Below are positions 1-9,693 of a stretch of DNA of 55,842 nt, one piece after another. The first letter of the stretch is position 1; each line of letters opens with the position of its first letter. The translations under genes and the position numbers were made by a program. The stretch comes from Anderseniella sp. (GTDB taxonomy: Bacteria; Pseudomonadota; Alphaproteobacteria; Rhizobiales; Aestuariivirgaceae). The stretch spans positions 1 through 55,842 of the forward strand of contig DAOUPT010000017.1 in the NCBI GenBank assembly GCA_030626025.1, in the 5' to 3' direction. Under the pieces are notes generated by a model that was given only the letters and a program-made list of their open reading frames with translations, was not told the DNA's origin and searched no databases.

Positions 1-524
1 CAGATGGTCGCTTTTTTTACCAGCGCCGGTGTCGGGCTGTCGGCAACATTGATAATAATATCTGTAAAATTTTCCGAAATCGTAATCGGCACCCGCGGAC
101 CCGAGGCAGACTCTTTTTTGAGAGCACTTAAAACCTTTCCACGGCGCGAACCAACCACGTCCACATGACCATTAACGATCATCTGCGGTGTGTAAACCTG
201 CCGCGTACCGCGATTAGCAGCATATTGCTTCTGGCGTTTGGTGTGCTCGTTAGAACCCAGCGTATCGCGCCAACCCAGATAATCCCAGTAATCCACATTA
301 AAGGTCAGTGGAATAAGATTGCGCTGTTTCGACAATTCACCCAGCAGCTTGTCTGCTGGCGGGCAGGATGAACACCCTTGCGAAGTAAACAATTCAACAA
401 CAACCGGCAAATTATCGGCCGCAATAGCAGATGTCGCGCCGGAAATGCCGGAAATGATTGTCCCTGCAGCAACCGCCCCAAGCAGCAGTGCAGAACGTCG
501 TGATACGGTCTGTCTGTTTTCCAT
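1..524 (-). CDS. DUF1223 family secreted thioredoxin-like protein, 3' end outside window
   Basis: The visible 174 codons begin MENRQTVSRRSALLLG, a twin-arginine-like signal (SRR followed by a hydrophobic stretch and an AxA-type end near residue 36). After it come VVELFTSQGCSSCPPADK, with a CxxC pair in a thioredoxin-like position, and YWDYLGWRDTLGS. These are hallmarks of the DUF1223 family, periplasmic proteins of unknown function in Alphaproteobacteria. The start is the ATG whose complement lies at 522-524, the only good one before the signal peptide. The reading frame is open to the window edge, so the C-terminus is missing. It lies 104 bases downstream of acnA on the same strand. Family assignment is from recognised motifs; a redox role is inference. 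Confidence 0.85.
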   Translation of the reverse strand, partial: MENRQTVSRRSALLLGAVAAGTIISGISGATSAIAADNLPVVVELFTSQGCSSCPPADKLLGELSKQRNLIPLTFNVDYWDYLGWRDTLGSNEHTKRQKQYAANRGTRQVYTPQMIVNGHVDVVGSRRGKVLSALKKESASGPRVPITISENFTDIIINVADSPTPALVKKATI

Positions 525-628
525 AACTAAATCTATGCCACATCGTGGTATCAACAACCACTCACATTGAGGTGAGCGGGGAGCTGGCACCGTAACCTAA
601 ATTGTCAACAGGTTCTAGCTGTTTAGTC

Positions 629-3322
629 CTAGCCTTCCTTGGCCAAATTCCGCAGTACAAATGACAGAATGCCGCCATTGGTGTAATAATCCAGTTCATC
701 GAGCGTATCAATCCGGCTCAGAAGCTCAATCGACTTGCTTGAACCATCCGCCGACGTAATTGTCGCCGTGAAGGTCTGACTTGGTTTCAAATCGCCATCA
801 AGGCCCTTAATGGTGACAATGTCATCACCCTTGATGCCTAAATCGTGCCAATTATCACCACCAGTAAACTGCAACGGCAGAACGCCCATGCCGATCAGGT
901 TTGAACGGTGGATGCGCTCGAAACTTTCAACAATTACGGCGCGAACTCCAAGCAACAGGGTGCCTTTTGCGGCCCAGTCGCGTGACGAGCCGGTGCCGTA
1001 TTCCTTGCCGCCAAACACGACCAGATCAACCCCATCTTCCTTGTAACGCATGGCCGCATCATAGATGTCCATACCATCACCAGAGGGCTGGTGAATGGTG
1101 ACGCCGCCTTCGGTGCCGGGCAGCATCTGGTTTTTAATCCGGATATTGGCAAAGGTACCGCGCATCATCACCTGATGATTGCCGCGCCGTGAGCCATAGG
1201 AGTTGAAATCCTCAGGGCGAACCTGAAAATCCTGCAAATAACGACCGGCAGGGCTTTCAACTTTAAAGGCACCGGCTGGTGAAATGTGGTCAGTAGTAAT
1301 CGAATCGCCAAACAGGCCAAGAATGCGGGCCTGATTGATGTTTTTGACCGGCTCTGCTTCCAGCGTCATGCCGTCGAAATAGGGTGGGTTTTGAATATAG
1401 GTCGATTTGTCAGACCAGCCATAGGTCAGGCTGTCTTCCACTTTAATCTCTTGCCATTGCGGATCACCGGCAAATACATCGGCATAGCGTTTAACAAATG
1501 CCTCGCGGGTCACTGCTTTGGCCACCGTATCGGCGATTTCCTTCGAAGTTGGCCAGATATCTTTCAGATAAACCGGATTGCCGTCTTTGTCATCACCCAG
1601 CGAATCGGTGGCGATATTGATGTTCAACGATCCGGCTATTGCGTAAGCTACGACCAACGGAGGTGAAGCCAGATAATTGGCGCGAATATTGGGCGAAATA
1701 CGGCCCTCAAAGTTCCGGTTGCCCGACAACACCGAGCACGAGATGATGTCGTTTTCGTTGATGGCGTCCACATATGGCTCGGCCAGCGGCCCCGAATTAC
1801 CGATACAGGTGGTACAGCCATAACCGACAAGATCAAAGCCAAGCTGGTTCAGTTCACCCTGCAAATCAGCCTTTTCGAGATATTCAGTCACCACCTGCGA
1901 ACCGGGTGCCAGTGAGGTTTTTACCCACGGTTTGACTTTCAGTCCAAGCTTGTTGGCATTGCGGGCAACAAGACCGGCCCCGATCATCACTGAAGGGTTG
2001 GAGGTGTTGGTACATGAGGTAATCGCCGCAACCATAACATCGCCATGACCCAAATCATGATCCATGCCTTCGACAGGAAAGCGTTTGGTTGGCGCGTCGC
2101 CATTTTTAAACTCATTTTTCACAGCTTCGGCAAATTTTGTATCAGCCTCATCCAGCAAAATCCGGTCTTGCGGCCGTTTGGGGCCGGAAATCGCCGGGCG
2201 AACTGTGCTCATGTCCAGTTCAACCACAGAAGTGAATTTTGGTTCGGCTGTTTCGCTGGTGCGGAATAATCCTTGCGTCTTGGCATATTCCTCAACCAGT
2301 GCCACTTGCTCCTCATCGCGTCCGGTATTATGCAAAAATGCCAGCGTTTCATTGGAAACTGGGAAAAATCCGCAAGTTGCGCCATATTCTGGCGCCATAT
2401 TGGCCAGCGTGGCCTGATCTTCCAGCGAAAGATTGGCCAGACCAGAGCCACAGAATTCAACAAATTTGCCGACAACACCCTTTTCACGCAGCATTTGCAC
2501 AACCCGCAAAACAAGGTCGGTGGCAGTCACGCCTTCTGAAAGAGCCCCGGTCAGACGAAACCCGATAACCTCGGGAATCAGCATCGAAATCGGTTGACCA
2601 AGCATTGCAGCCTCGGCCTCAATCCCGCCAACACCCCAGCCGAGCACGGCCAAGCCATTAATCATCGTCGTATGACTGTCGGTACCCACAACACTGTCAG
2701 GGTAGGCCACTTCATTGCCGTCTGCATCGGTTTTTGTCCATACCGTGCGGGCCAGATATTCAAGATTTACCTGATGGCAGATGCCGGTGCCGGGTGGCAC
2801 TGCGCGGAAATTATCAAATGCACCTTGTCCCCATTTGAGGAATTCATAACGCTCGGCATTGCGCTCATATTCGCGAGCCACATTGGCTGCAAACGCTTTT
2901 TCATTGCCGAAATTATCAACCATCACCGAGTGGTCAATCACCAGATCAACCGGTGCCAGTGGATTGATCTTCTCAGGATCACCGCCCAGCGCCTTGATGC
3001 CATCGCGCATCGCCGCCAGATCAACCACCGCCGGAACCCCGGTAAAGTCCTGCATCAACACCCGGGCCGGGCGAAAGGCGATTTCAGCCGAGGACTTGCC
3101 CTCTTTAAGCCAGTCGGCAATCGCCACAATATCTTCTTTGGTAACTGAACGGCCATCCTCATGGCGCAACAGGTTCTCCAGCAGCACTTTTAAGGTGTAG
3201 GGCAGGGCCGATATGCCCTCAAGTCCATTTGCCTCAGCCTCTTTAAGGCTGAAATAGACATAAGGTTTGCTACCAACGTTAAGGGTTTTGCGGCATTTGA
3301 AACTGTCAAGCGAGGTGGACAT
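629..3322 (-). CDS. acnA: Aconitate hydratase A
   Basis: This 897-residue protein interconverts citrate and isocitrate in the TCA cycle using a [4Fe-4S] cluster. The cluster cysteines are visible in [15 protein letters not shown] (one) and in [13 protein letters not shown] (a pair). The N-terminus ([10 protein letters not shown]) and the swivel-domain segment with [14 protein letters not shown] and [17 protein letters not shown]-like sequence are typical of AcnA. Length matches the family. The frame also opens from a TTG nine bases upstream (3331), but an AGGAG stands only two bases from that TTG and about 11 from the ATG at 3322, so the ATG is preferred. It is transcribed away from ccmA. Placement beside ccmABC and DUF1223 is common in Hyphomicrobiales. 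Confidence 0.97.
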   Translation of the reverse strand: MSTSLDSFKCRKTLNVGSKPYVYFSLKEAEANGLEGISALPYTLKVLLENLLRHEDGRSVTKEDIVAIADWLKEGKSSAEIAFRPARVLMQDFTGVPAVVDLAAMRDGIKALGGDPEKINPLAPVDLVIDHSVMVDNFGNEKAFAANVAREYERNAERYEFLKWGQGAFDNFRAVPPGTGICHQVNLEYLARTVWTKTDADGNEVAYPDSVVGTDSHTTMINGLAVLGWGVGGIEAEAAMLGQPISMLIPEVIGFRLTGALSEGVTATDLVLRVVQMLREKGVVGKFVEFCGSGLANLSLEDQATLANMAPEYGATCGFFPVSNETLAFLHNTGRDEEQVALVEEYAKTQGLFRTSETAEPKFTSVVELDMSTVRPAISGPKRPQDRILLDEADTKFAEAVKNEFKNGDAPTKRFPVEGMDHDLGHGDVMVAAITSCTNTSNPSVMIGAGLVARNANKLGLKVKPWVKTSLAPGSQVVTEYLEKADLQGELNQLGFDLVGYGCTTCIGNSGPLAEPYVDAINENDIISCSVLSGNRNFEGRISPNIRANYLASPPLVVAYAIAGSLNINIATDSLGDDKDGNPVYLKDIWPTSKEIADTVAKAVTREAFVKRYADVFAGDPQWQEIKVEDSLTYGWSDKSTYIQNPPYFDGMTLEAEPVKNINQARILGLFGDSITTDHISPAGAFKVESPAGRYLQDFQVRPEDFNSYGSRRGNHQVMMRGTFANIRIKNQMLPGTEGGVTIHQPSGDGMDIYDAAMRYKEDGVDLVVFGGKEYGTGSSRDWAAKGTLLLGVRAVIVESFERIHRSNLIGMGVLPLQFTGGDNWHDLGIKGDDIVTIKGLDGDLKPSQTFTATITSADGSSKSIELLSRIDTLDELDYYTNGGILSFVLRNLAKEG

Positions 3323-3462
3323 TACGAACAAGGCTCCTGAACTGATATTTTGAGGGGTTTTTGATTGTTGCCGCTTTCATATAACCTTTTTACGAGAGTT
3401 TCCAGTGCTCCTAAAGTAAAAGCCCTTTCTGTTCGACGTTTGATGTTGTACAGGGTGGGCTA

Positions 3463-4095
3463 ATGGAACTAAGTGGACATAAATTAAGCTGCGAGCGTGG
3501 CGGCAGGCTGGTTTTCTCTGACCTTGATTTTTCGATCAAGGCGGGTGAAATGCTAGTTCTGCGTGGGCCAAATGGAGCCGGTAAAACCAGCCTGTTGCGG
3601 GTGATAGCCGGATTGAATGAAGTTTCTGATGGTGAACTGCGCTTTGATGGCGGGCAGGATGACGAGCCGATTGCCCGCTATGCCCAGTTCATCGCCCATC
3701 AGGATGCCTTCAAGCCGGCGTTAACGGTAGAAGAAAACCTGCAATTCTGGTCGGACTTCTTCGGTGGTGGTGATGTGCAACTGGCGCTGGAGGCATTTTC
3801 CCTTGAACGTCTGGCTTCCTTTTCAGCCGCGCTATTATCTGCTGGCCAAAAACGCCGCCTGGCGCTGGGCCGTCTGGCAATGATTGACCGTCCGGTCTGG
3901 CTGCTTGATGAACCCACTGTCGGCCTTGATGCGGCATCAGTTAAACAATTGCAAACCCTGATGAACCGGCACCTTGAAAACCACGGCATCATAATCGCCA
4001 CAACTCATATTGATCTGGGCATTAAGGGAGCAAAAGTGTTCGATTTCGCCACAATGCAGACGAGCGGGCAGATGAACGGGGAGGACGCCGGATGA
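3463..4095 (+). CDS. ccmA: Heme exporter ABC ATPase CcmA
   Basis: This 210-residue ABC ATPase belongs to cytochrome c maturation system I. It shows Walker A GPNGAGKT (about residues 35-42), the ABC signature LSAGQKRRLALGRL (about 125-138) and Walker B VWLLDEPTVGLD (from about 145). CcmA energises the CcmB/CcmC complex that releases holo-CcmE at the inner membrane. The stop overlaps the start of ccmB by four bases (ATGA), implying coupling. The short length, without an extra domain, fits CcmA rather than a general transporter. ccmE, ccmF and ccmH are not in this window, as expected where they form a separate cluster. Confidence 0.96.
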   Translation: MELSGHKLSCERGGRLVFSDLDFSIKAGEMLVLRGPNGAGKTSLLRVIAGLNEVSDGELRFDGGQDDEPIARYAQFIAHQDAFKPALTVEENLQFWSDFFGGGDVQLALEAFSLERLASFSAALLSAGQKRRLALGRLAMIDRPVWLLDEPTVGLDAASVKQLQTLMNRHLENHGIIIATTHIDLGIKGAKVFDFATMQTSGQMNGEDAG

Positions 4096-4760
4096 AAATG
4101 CTCTGGGCATTACTCAAACGTGATCTGGTCCTGTCCTGGAGGCAAGGCGGTGGCGTTGGCACCGCATTTGGGTTTTTCCTGACGGTGATCGTCCTGCTGC
4201 CCTTGGGTATTGGACCAGATGCCGGAGTGTTGCAACGCATTGCTCCGGGGGGACTATGGATTGCCTTGTTGCTTTCAGTGCTGCTATCGGCCGATCAGAT
4301 TTATTCAACCGATTATGAAGACGGGTCGTTGGAATTGATGACCTTTGGCGCTGTGCCGCTCGAAGTCGTGTCTGCCATCAAATCGCTGGCCCATTGGCTG
4401 ACATCAGGCTTGCCACTGGCCATTGCTGCTCCCTTGCTTGGCTTCCTGCTTAATCTTGATACGTCGCTGGTTTTTCCTTTGATGGGGGCAATGGTGCTGG
4501 GCTCTGTCGGTCTGTCGTTTCTTGCCGGTCTTGGCGCGGCAGTGACTGTCGGATTGCGGCGCGGCGGCTTGCTGGTATCGTTGCTGGTGCTGCCTTTATA
4601 CGTGCCGGTGCTAATTTTCGGCATATCGGCTGGCGGGGCCGGGACCGCCGGCCCGGATATAACCGCTGCATCATTTGCGATTCTGTTTGCCATTACCCTG
4701 GTTATTCTCGTTGTCGCACCTTTTGGTTCAGGGGCAGCGCTGCGTGCTTATATGAGATAA
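4092..4760 (+). CDS. ccmB: Heme exporter membrane protein CcmB
   Basis: The 222-residue product has about six hydrophobic segments and begins MKMLWALLKRDLVLSWRQGGG, a typical CcmB start with a basic cytoplasmic edge. DYEDGSLELM between the second and third segments is a conserved CcmB feature. It partners CcmA in the Ccm ABC complex. The start overlaps the ccmA stop. About 100 bases separate its stop from ccmC, a wider gap than elsewhere in this cluster, with no terminator visible. Confidence 0.95.
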   Translation: MKMLWALLKRDLVLSWRQGGGVGTAFGFFLTVIVLLPLGIGPDAGVLQRIAPGGLWIALLLSVLLSADQIYSTDYEDGSLELMTFGAVPLEVVSAIKSLAHWLTSGLPLAIAAPLLGFLLNLDTSLVFPLMGAMVLGSVGLSFLAGLGAAVTVGLRRGGLLVSLLVLPLYVPVLIFGISAGGAGTAGPDITAASFAILFAITLVILVVAPFGSGAALRAYMR

Positions 4761-4862
4761 ATCAAGTACGCGCCGGTGATCGATGGGCTATAGAAAATTA
4801 CATTTTTGAGAGATTGCTGACAAAGCATTGCATGTGAAACTTAGAGAGACTAGAAACCGCAC

Positions 4863-5591
4863 ATGGCACGAATAGAAAAATTTGCAAACCCCACCCGTTT
4901 TTTGCGCTTGCAGGAAAAGGTACAGCCCTGGCTGGCGGCCATTACCGCTTTGTTGTTTGCAGTTGGATTGTATTACGCGCTGGCCAAAGCCCCGGCTGAT
5001 TACCAGCAGGGCGAGACCGTGCGGATTATGTTTATTCATGTACCCGCCGCCTGGGGCGCCACCATGGTGTATGCCTTTATGGCTCTGTCCAGCGCCATAG
5101 CTGTTATTTTTCGCCATCCGCTGGCCGACCTCTCAGCCAAGGCGGCAGCGCCCATCGGCGCGGTGTTTACATTTCTGGCTCTGGTTACCGGTGCCCTGTG
5201 GGGCAAACCCATGTGGGGCACCTATTGGGTATGGGATGCGCGGCTGACATCATTCTTTGTGCTGTTTCTGCTTTATCTTGGCTATATCGCGGTATGGCAG
5301 GCAATCGATGATTATCATCGCGCCGCGAAAATTGCCGCAATTGTAGCGTTGGTCGGTGCCGTAAATGTCCCGATTATCAAGTTTTCGGTTGAATGGTGGA
5401 ACTCTCTGCATCAGCCGTCAATCATGTCGAGCAGCGGCTCCAGCGTCCACTCATCAATTCTAATTCCGCTGCTGATTATGGTTGCGGCCTATTCATTTCT
5501 GTTTTTGACTTTGCACCTGCTGGCCATCCGGTCCGAATTGCGCAAACGCAAAATTCATCAACTGCAATTGGCCCAGGCCCAGAAGGTTTAA
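4863..5591 (+). CDS. ccmC: Heme-handling membrane protein CcmC
   Basis: The 242-residue membrane protein contains the tryptophan-rich heme-handling motif in GTYWVWDARLTSFFVL (around residue 122), preceded by IMFIHVPAAWGA and followed by SVEWWNSLHQPSS-like sequence. Both conserved histidine regions of CcmC are present. It loads heme onto CcmE at the periplasmic face of the inner membrane. It is followed within a few bases by ccmD. Confidence 0.96.
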   Translation: MARIEKFANPTRFLRLQEKVQPWLAAITALLFAVGLYYALAKAPADYQQGETVRIMFIHVPAAWGATMVYAFMALSSAIAVIFRHPLADLSAKAAAPIGAVFTFLALVTGALWGKPMWGTYWVWDARLTSFFVLFLLYLGYIAVWQAIDDYHRAAKIAAIVALVGAVNVPIIKFSVEWWNSLHQPSIMSSSGSSVHSSILIPLLIMVAAYSFLFLTLHLLAIRSELRKRKIHQLQLAQAQKV

Positions 5592-5595
5592 AAAT

Positions 5596-5754
5596 ATGGA
5601 TTTATCCGCCAAACATATGGAATTTGTTTTAGCCTGTTATGGCATTTCCGCCGTGTTGCTGCTGGTCATGACCCTGACCATCGTGATCCGTTCAAAACAG
5701 CACGACAGGCAATTGGCCCGGCTGGAACAGGCCCGCGGCAAGGCCAAGAAGTGA
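5596..5754 (+). CDS. ccmD: Heme exporter small subunit CcmD
   Basis: This 52-residue reading frame is very short. It starts MDLSAKHMEFVLACYGISAV, has one transmembrane helix (about residues 9-31) and ends in a basic tail (QARGKAKK). CcmD is a one-helix adaptor that associates with CcmA, B and C and promotes release of holo-CcmE. The start is four bases after the ccmC stop and the stop is four bases before the ccmG start. Identity rests on position, length and topology; sequence conservation in CcmD is always low. Confidence 0.88.
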   Translation: MDLSAKHMEFVLACYGISAVLLLVMTLTIVIRSKQHDRQLARLEQARGKAKK

Positions 5755-5758
5755 CAAA

Positions 5759-6379
5759 ATGAGCGAACAAGCCAAACACCAGGAAAACGAAACTGAAGAA
5801 CAGCCACGCCGCTCAATCTGGCTGGCCTTGCTGCCGATTATACTTTTCGCGGCCCTGGCTCTGGTGTTTTTAAAAGGTTTGAGTGACGGTGATACCTCGC
5901 GCAAGTTACCCTCAGTTCTGATTGGCAAACCTGCGCCGGAGTTTGATCTTGGGCCGATAGAAGGTTTGCTGGTAAACGGTAAACCGGTGCCCGGTTTTAA
6001 GGTTGCCGATTTGAAAAAAGGCCAGATTACTATTGTTAATTTCTGGGCCTCATGGTGTGTACCTTGTCGTCAAGAACATCCGCAAATGATCGAACTGGGC
6101 AAAATGCCCGATATCAGGCTGGTTGGTATTAACTACAAAAACAAATCTGCAGAAGCGGCCCAATTCCTGCGCCAGCTTGGCTCACCCTATGCCGCTATTG
6201 GCGCAGATGAGAGCGGTCGGGTCGGTATTGAATGGGGTGTGGTCGGCTTGCCTGAAACCTATATTGTCGATGGCAAAGGCATAATCCGCTACAAATTCAT
6301 CGGCCCGATTTCCAAAAAAGCCCTGCAGGATGATTTTCTGCCAAAGATTCGCGAGATTGCAGGTGGCGGCGCCAAATAG
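5759..6379 (+). CDS. ccmG: Thiol:disulfide interchange protein CcmG/DsbE
   Basis: The 206-residue membrane-anchored thioredoxin has a single N-terminal helix (about residues 19-39). The redox motif NFWASWCVPCRQEHP places active cysteines at residues 100 and 103. The cis-proline region lies in GVVGLPETYIVDGKG. CcmG keeps the apocytochrome c CxxCH thiols reduced in the periplasm before heme attachment. It is the last gene of ccmABCDG; no T-rich terminator hairpin was seen directly after it. Confidence 0.95.
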   Translation: MSEQAKHQENETEEQPRRSIWLALLPIILFAALALVFLKGLSDGDTSRKLPSVLIGKPAPEFDLGPIEGLLVNGKPVPGFKVADLKKGQITIVNFWASWCVPCRQEHPQMIELGKMPDIRLVGINYKNKSAEAAQFLRQLGSPYAAIGADESGRVGIEWGVVGLPETYIVDGKGIIRYKFIGPISKKALQDDFLPKIREIAGGGAK

Positions 6380-6549
6380 GGCGGCCACACGCTTAAATTG
6401 TGTTGCGATTATATCACGATGGTCGAAAATTCAGCACTTTTCTTTCACGTTAGGGCCGTAAGCCTTGTTTTCCGCCAAAATATCGTCGTTTAATCTCCTA
6501 TTAAGATTCCAAAAGCGCAATGAGCAAAAAAGCGAGGGGCCTATATTGC

Positions 6550-7815
6550 ATGAAATCAATTTTCAAAACCGCAATTTTTTCAGCCTTGATCGGCGGAACA
6601 GCACTGGTAAGTGTCGCAAGCGTTGCCCAGGCTGGCGGCTTTTCTGTTCGCGAGCAATCAGCTGAAGGACAGGGCGCATCGTTCGCCGGTATCGCCGCAG
6701 GCGGTTCTGACCTTTCCTCAATGTTCTTCAACCCGGCAACCATTACCCTGCATGAGGGTGTTCAGGCAGAGGGGGATGCGGCTGCAATATTTCCGTTTTC
6801 CAAAGCGAAAAACGGCATTAATTTAGCACCTGGCCCACTTCCACCCGGGTCTTTGGGCGGCACGAACAGTGGTAACATCGGTAAATTTGCGCTGGTGCCT
6901 TCCAATTATGCGTCGTTTCAATTAAATGACAATCTGTTTGTCGGTTTTACTGCCAACTCGCCTTTTGGCTTGGTAACAAAGGGCAAAAATCGGTGGGCTG
7001 GTTCTTTTCATGGCATCAGTTCAGACCTGTTTATGATTCAGGCCGGACCAACAGTCGGCTATAAAGTCAACGATATGTTTTCTGTAGCAGCTGCTGTGCA
7101 CGGCGTTTATTCAACAGTTGAGCTGACTCAGAATGCTGGCGCGGCAGGCGAGGGGACTCTCGAAGGTAAAGACTGGGGAGTGAATTATTCACTTGGTATC
7201 CTCATAAGCCCGACAGAGACAACCAGAATCGGTATTGGTTACAATTCTGCAACTGATTTGAAGTTTAAAGGCAGATTGAAATTTGGTTTGGTGCCCGCAC
7301 TCAATCAGCGTATTTCAGCCGAATTAACTACACCGGGTACATTGAATGTTGGTGTGCGACAAAAACTTGGTGAAGACTTTACTGTTTTGCTCGGTTTCGA
7401 GTGGGCCGACTGGTCAAAAATGAAGAACCTTCATGCCAAGAACGCAACATCGGGTGCGACCGCAACCTTTGTTGATTTTAGCTGGAAAGATTCTTTCTAC
7501 TACTCAATCGGCGGTGAATATAAACTCAGCGATGACACAACTCTTCGCGCTGGCTTTGCCTATGAAGATTCACCAGTGCCGGACGCAACACGTGGTGTCC
7601 GTGTGCCGGATGCTGATCGTTACTGGTTGTCAGTGGGTGCCAGTCACCAGGTTAATGAAAGCCTTAAAGTAAGCCTGGGCTACACACACATCTTTGTAAA
7701 TGATGGTAAAGTCGATTTACCTTTCACTGCACCTCCAGCGACGCCAGGCATCCAAGCGACCTTCAAACAACACGTAGATATCGTTTCAGTGTCAGGTACC
7801 TACAAACTGTACTAA
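6550..7815 (+). CDS. FadL/OmpP1-family outer membrane transporter
   Basis: The 421-residue protein has a signal peptide ending near AQA (about residue 29). The mature N-terminus GGFSVREQSAEGQGASFAG is the FadL hatch signature. SSMFFNPATIT and the alternating beta-strand pattern to a C-terminal VSGTYKLY are typical of 14-stranded FadL barrels. FadL proteins carry long-chain fatty acids or other hydrophobic compounds across the outer membrane. The ATG at 6550 is chosen because it begins a clean signal peptide (MKSIFKTAIFSALIGG) and has GAGGGG upstream; an ATG at 6520 is open but adds ten non-signal residues. The convergent neighbour is an acyl-CoA ligase, consistent with uptake and activation of fatty acids. 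Confidence 0.92.
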   Translation: MKSIFKTAIFSALIGGTALVSVASVAQAGGFSVREQSAEGQGASFAGIAAGGSDLSSMFFNPATITLHEGVQAEGDAAAIFPFSKAKNGINLAPGPLPPGSLGGTNSGNIGKFALVPSNYASFQLNDNLFVGFTANSPFGLVTKGKNRWAGSFHGISSDLFMIQAGPTVGYKVNDMFSVAAAVHGVYSTVELTQNAGAAGEGTLEGKDWGVNYSLGILISPTETTRIGIGYNSATDLKFKGRLKFGLVPALNQRISAELTTPGTLNVGVRQKLGEDFTVLLGFEWADWSKMKNLHAKNATSGATATFVDFSWKDSFYYSIGGEYKLSDDTTLRAGFAYEDSPVPDATRGVRVPDADRYWLSVGASHQVNESLKVSLGYTHIFVNDGKVDLPFTAPPATPGIQATFKQHVDIVSVSGTYKLY

Positions 7816-7842
7816 AAAATCCCGTTGCAAATGCTGCAATGC

Positions 7843-7880
7843 AAAACGCCAATCTGATGGTTTCAGATTGGCGTTTTTTT
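7843..7880. terminator. Bidirectional intrinsic terminator between fadL-like gene and acyl-CoA ligase gene
   Basis: The arms AAAACGCCAATCTGA and TCAGATTGGCGTTTT form a perfect 15-base stem with a five-base loop, followed on the plus strand by a T run. On the minus strand the hairpin ends in four Ts. It lies between two convergent stops (7815 and 7896), so it can end transcription from both sides. Confidence 0.9.
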
Positions 7881-7895
7881 ATGCCCCTCATTTGT

Positions 7896-9524
7896 TCACA
7901 ATGCCTTTGCTGTATCTCGCAATTTGAACTTCTGAACCTTGCCGGTTGATGTTTTGGGCAGTTCGGTAAAGACAATCGTTTTTGGCACTTTGAATCGGGC
8001 CAGATTGGCTCTGCAATGATCGATGATCTCCTGCTCGCTCACTGTCGCACCCGGTTTCAATTCGATAAAGGCGCAAGGGGTTTCGCCCCATTTTTCATCC
8101 GGTTTGGCAACCACTGCTGCTGCTTGCACTGCGGGGTGCTTGAACAATGTGTCTTCGACTTCGATAGAGGAAATATTTTCACCGCCGGAAATGATGATGT
8201 CTTTCGAACGATCTTTCAGCTGGATATAGCCGTCTTCATGCATCACCCCAAGATCACCGGAATGAAACCAGCCACCGGCAAAGGCCTCATCGCTGGTTGC
8301 CTTGTTTTTCAGATAACCCTTCATGACGATATTGCCCTGAAACATCACTTCGCCCATGGTCTTGCCATCACGTGGCACCGGTTGCATGGTTTCTGGATCA
8401 ATGACATCAAGCCCTTCCAGCGCCGCATAAGGCACACCCTGGCGGGCTTTTTTTGCCGCCTGCTCACCTGACGGCAATTCGTCCCAGCGGCTGTCCCAGT
8501 CATTCACAGCGGCTGGACCGTAAGTTTCTGTCAGGCCATAAAGATGGACAACGTTAAACCCGGCATCGGTCATGCCGGCAAGAACAGCCTCTGGTGGTGG
8601 CGCCGCAGCGGTAAAAAATTCAACAGCATGGTCGATCTGGCGCTTTTCGTCTTCAGGTGCATTCAGCACCGTCGACATAACAATCGGCGCGCCGCATAAA
8701 TGGGTCACTTTATGATCGGCAATGGCATCCCAGATAGCCTTGGCCCGTACATGCCGCAGGCAAATATGGGTGCCGCCAAGAACCGACAGGGTCCAGGTAA
8801 AACACCAGCCATTGCAATGAAACATCGGCAGCGTCCATAAGTAAACCGGGTGCTTGGGCATTGAGGCAGTAATAACATTGCCCTGCGCCAGCAAATAAGC
8901 CCCGCGATGGTGATAAACCACGCCTTTCGGATTGCCGGTCGTGCCCGAGGTATAATTGAGTGAAATTGCATCCCATTCATCGTCCGGCTTGATCCAGTCA
9001 AACTCGCGATCACCGGCTGAGATGAAATCCTCATAATCGATATTACCCAACGGCTCTGCGGCAAACTCAAATTCAGAATCATCATAGTCGATAATGATCG
9101 GTTTGGCACTCTCTGTAAGGGTTAGCGCCTCTTTGACAGCAGCCGAAAACTCCTTGTCAACGATCAAAACTTTGGTTTCGGCGTGATCGAGCGAAAAGGC
9201 AATGACTTTGGCATCAAGACGGGTGTTCATGGTGTTGACCACCGCCCCGCACATCGCCACACCGTAATGGGCCTCAAGCATTGGAGGCGTATTGGCCAGC
9301 ATAACCGAAACCGTGTCGTTTTTGCCAATTCCCGCTTTGCTCAAAGCACTACCCAATTGCCGACAACGGGCGTAAAACTCTTTGTAATCGTAGCTCAAAT
9401 TGCCATGGCGGATAGCACAATGGTCTGGATAAACCGCCGCCGCCCGGGCCAGAAAGGTCAGCGGCGTCAGGGCCTGATAATTGGCCGGATTTTTGTCAAG
9501 GTCGCGATCATATTGTGAAGCCAT
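7896..9524 (-). CDS. AMP-forming acyl-CoA synthetase (medium/long-chain or DmdB-like)
   Basis: The 542-residue ANL-superfamily enzyme activates a carboxylic acid to its CoA thioester using ATP. The P-loop motif reads YTSGTTGNPKGVVYHHRGA, followed by LYGLTETYGPA, the hinge WFHSGDLGVMHEDGYIQLKDRSKD, and the C-terminal catalytic lysine motif LPKTSTGKVQK. The N-terminus (PLTFLARAAAVYPDHCAIRHG) is that of the group containing AlkK-type and methylmercaptopropionyl-CoA (DmdB) ligases. Substrate cannot be fixed by eye. Convergent with a FadL-type porin and divergent from propionyl-CoA synthetase, it probably serves fatty-acid use. Confidence 0.93.
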   Translation of the reverse strand: MASQYDRDLDKNPANYQALTPLTFLARAAAVYPDHCAIRHGNLSYDYKEFYARCRQLGSALSKAGIGKNDTVSVMLANTPPMLEAHYGVAMCGAVVNTMNTRLDAKVIAFSLDHAETKVLIVDKEFSAAVKEALTLTESAKPIIIDYDDSEFEFAAEPLGNIDYEDFISAGDREFDWIKPDDEWDAISLNYTSGTTGNPKGVVYHHRGAYLLAQGNVITASMPKHPVYLWTLPMFHCNGWCFTWTLSVLGGTHICLRHVRAKAIWDAIADHKVTHLCGAPIVMSTVLNAPEDEKRQIDHAVEFFTAAAPPPEAVLAGMTDAGFNVVHLYGLTETYGPAAVNDWDSRWDELPSGEQAAKKARQGVPYAALEGLDVIDPETMQPVPRDGKTMGEVMFQGNIVMKGYLKNKATSDEAFAGGWFHSGDLGVMHEDGYIQLKDRSKDIIISGGENISSIEVEDTLFKHPAVQAAAVVAKPDEKWGETPCAFIELKPGATVSEQEIIDHCRANLARFKVPKTIVFTELPKTSTGKVQKFKLRDTAKAL

Positions 9525-9693
9525 TTGGGATATCCGGAAATTATCGTTAAACTGAGAAAGTTAATTTGGTAATCTATCGTGTCTTTCCTGACAAGAGCTT
9601 GATGAGTTGTAGTGCAAAGGTCGTAAGGCAGGGCGTAGAAATTTGATATACAAACAATACAAACCAAAACAATTTCGCAAAAGGGGCATCATC

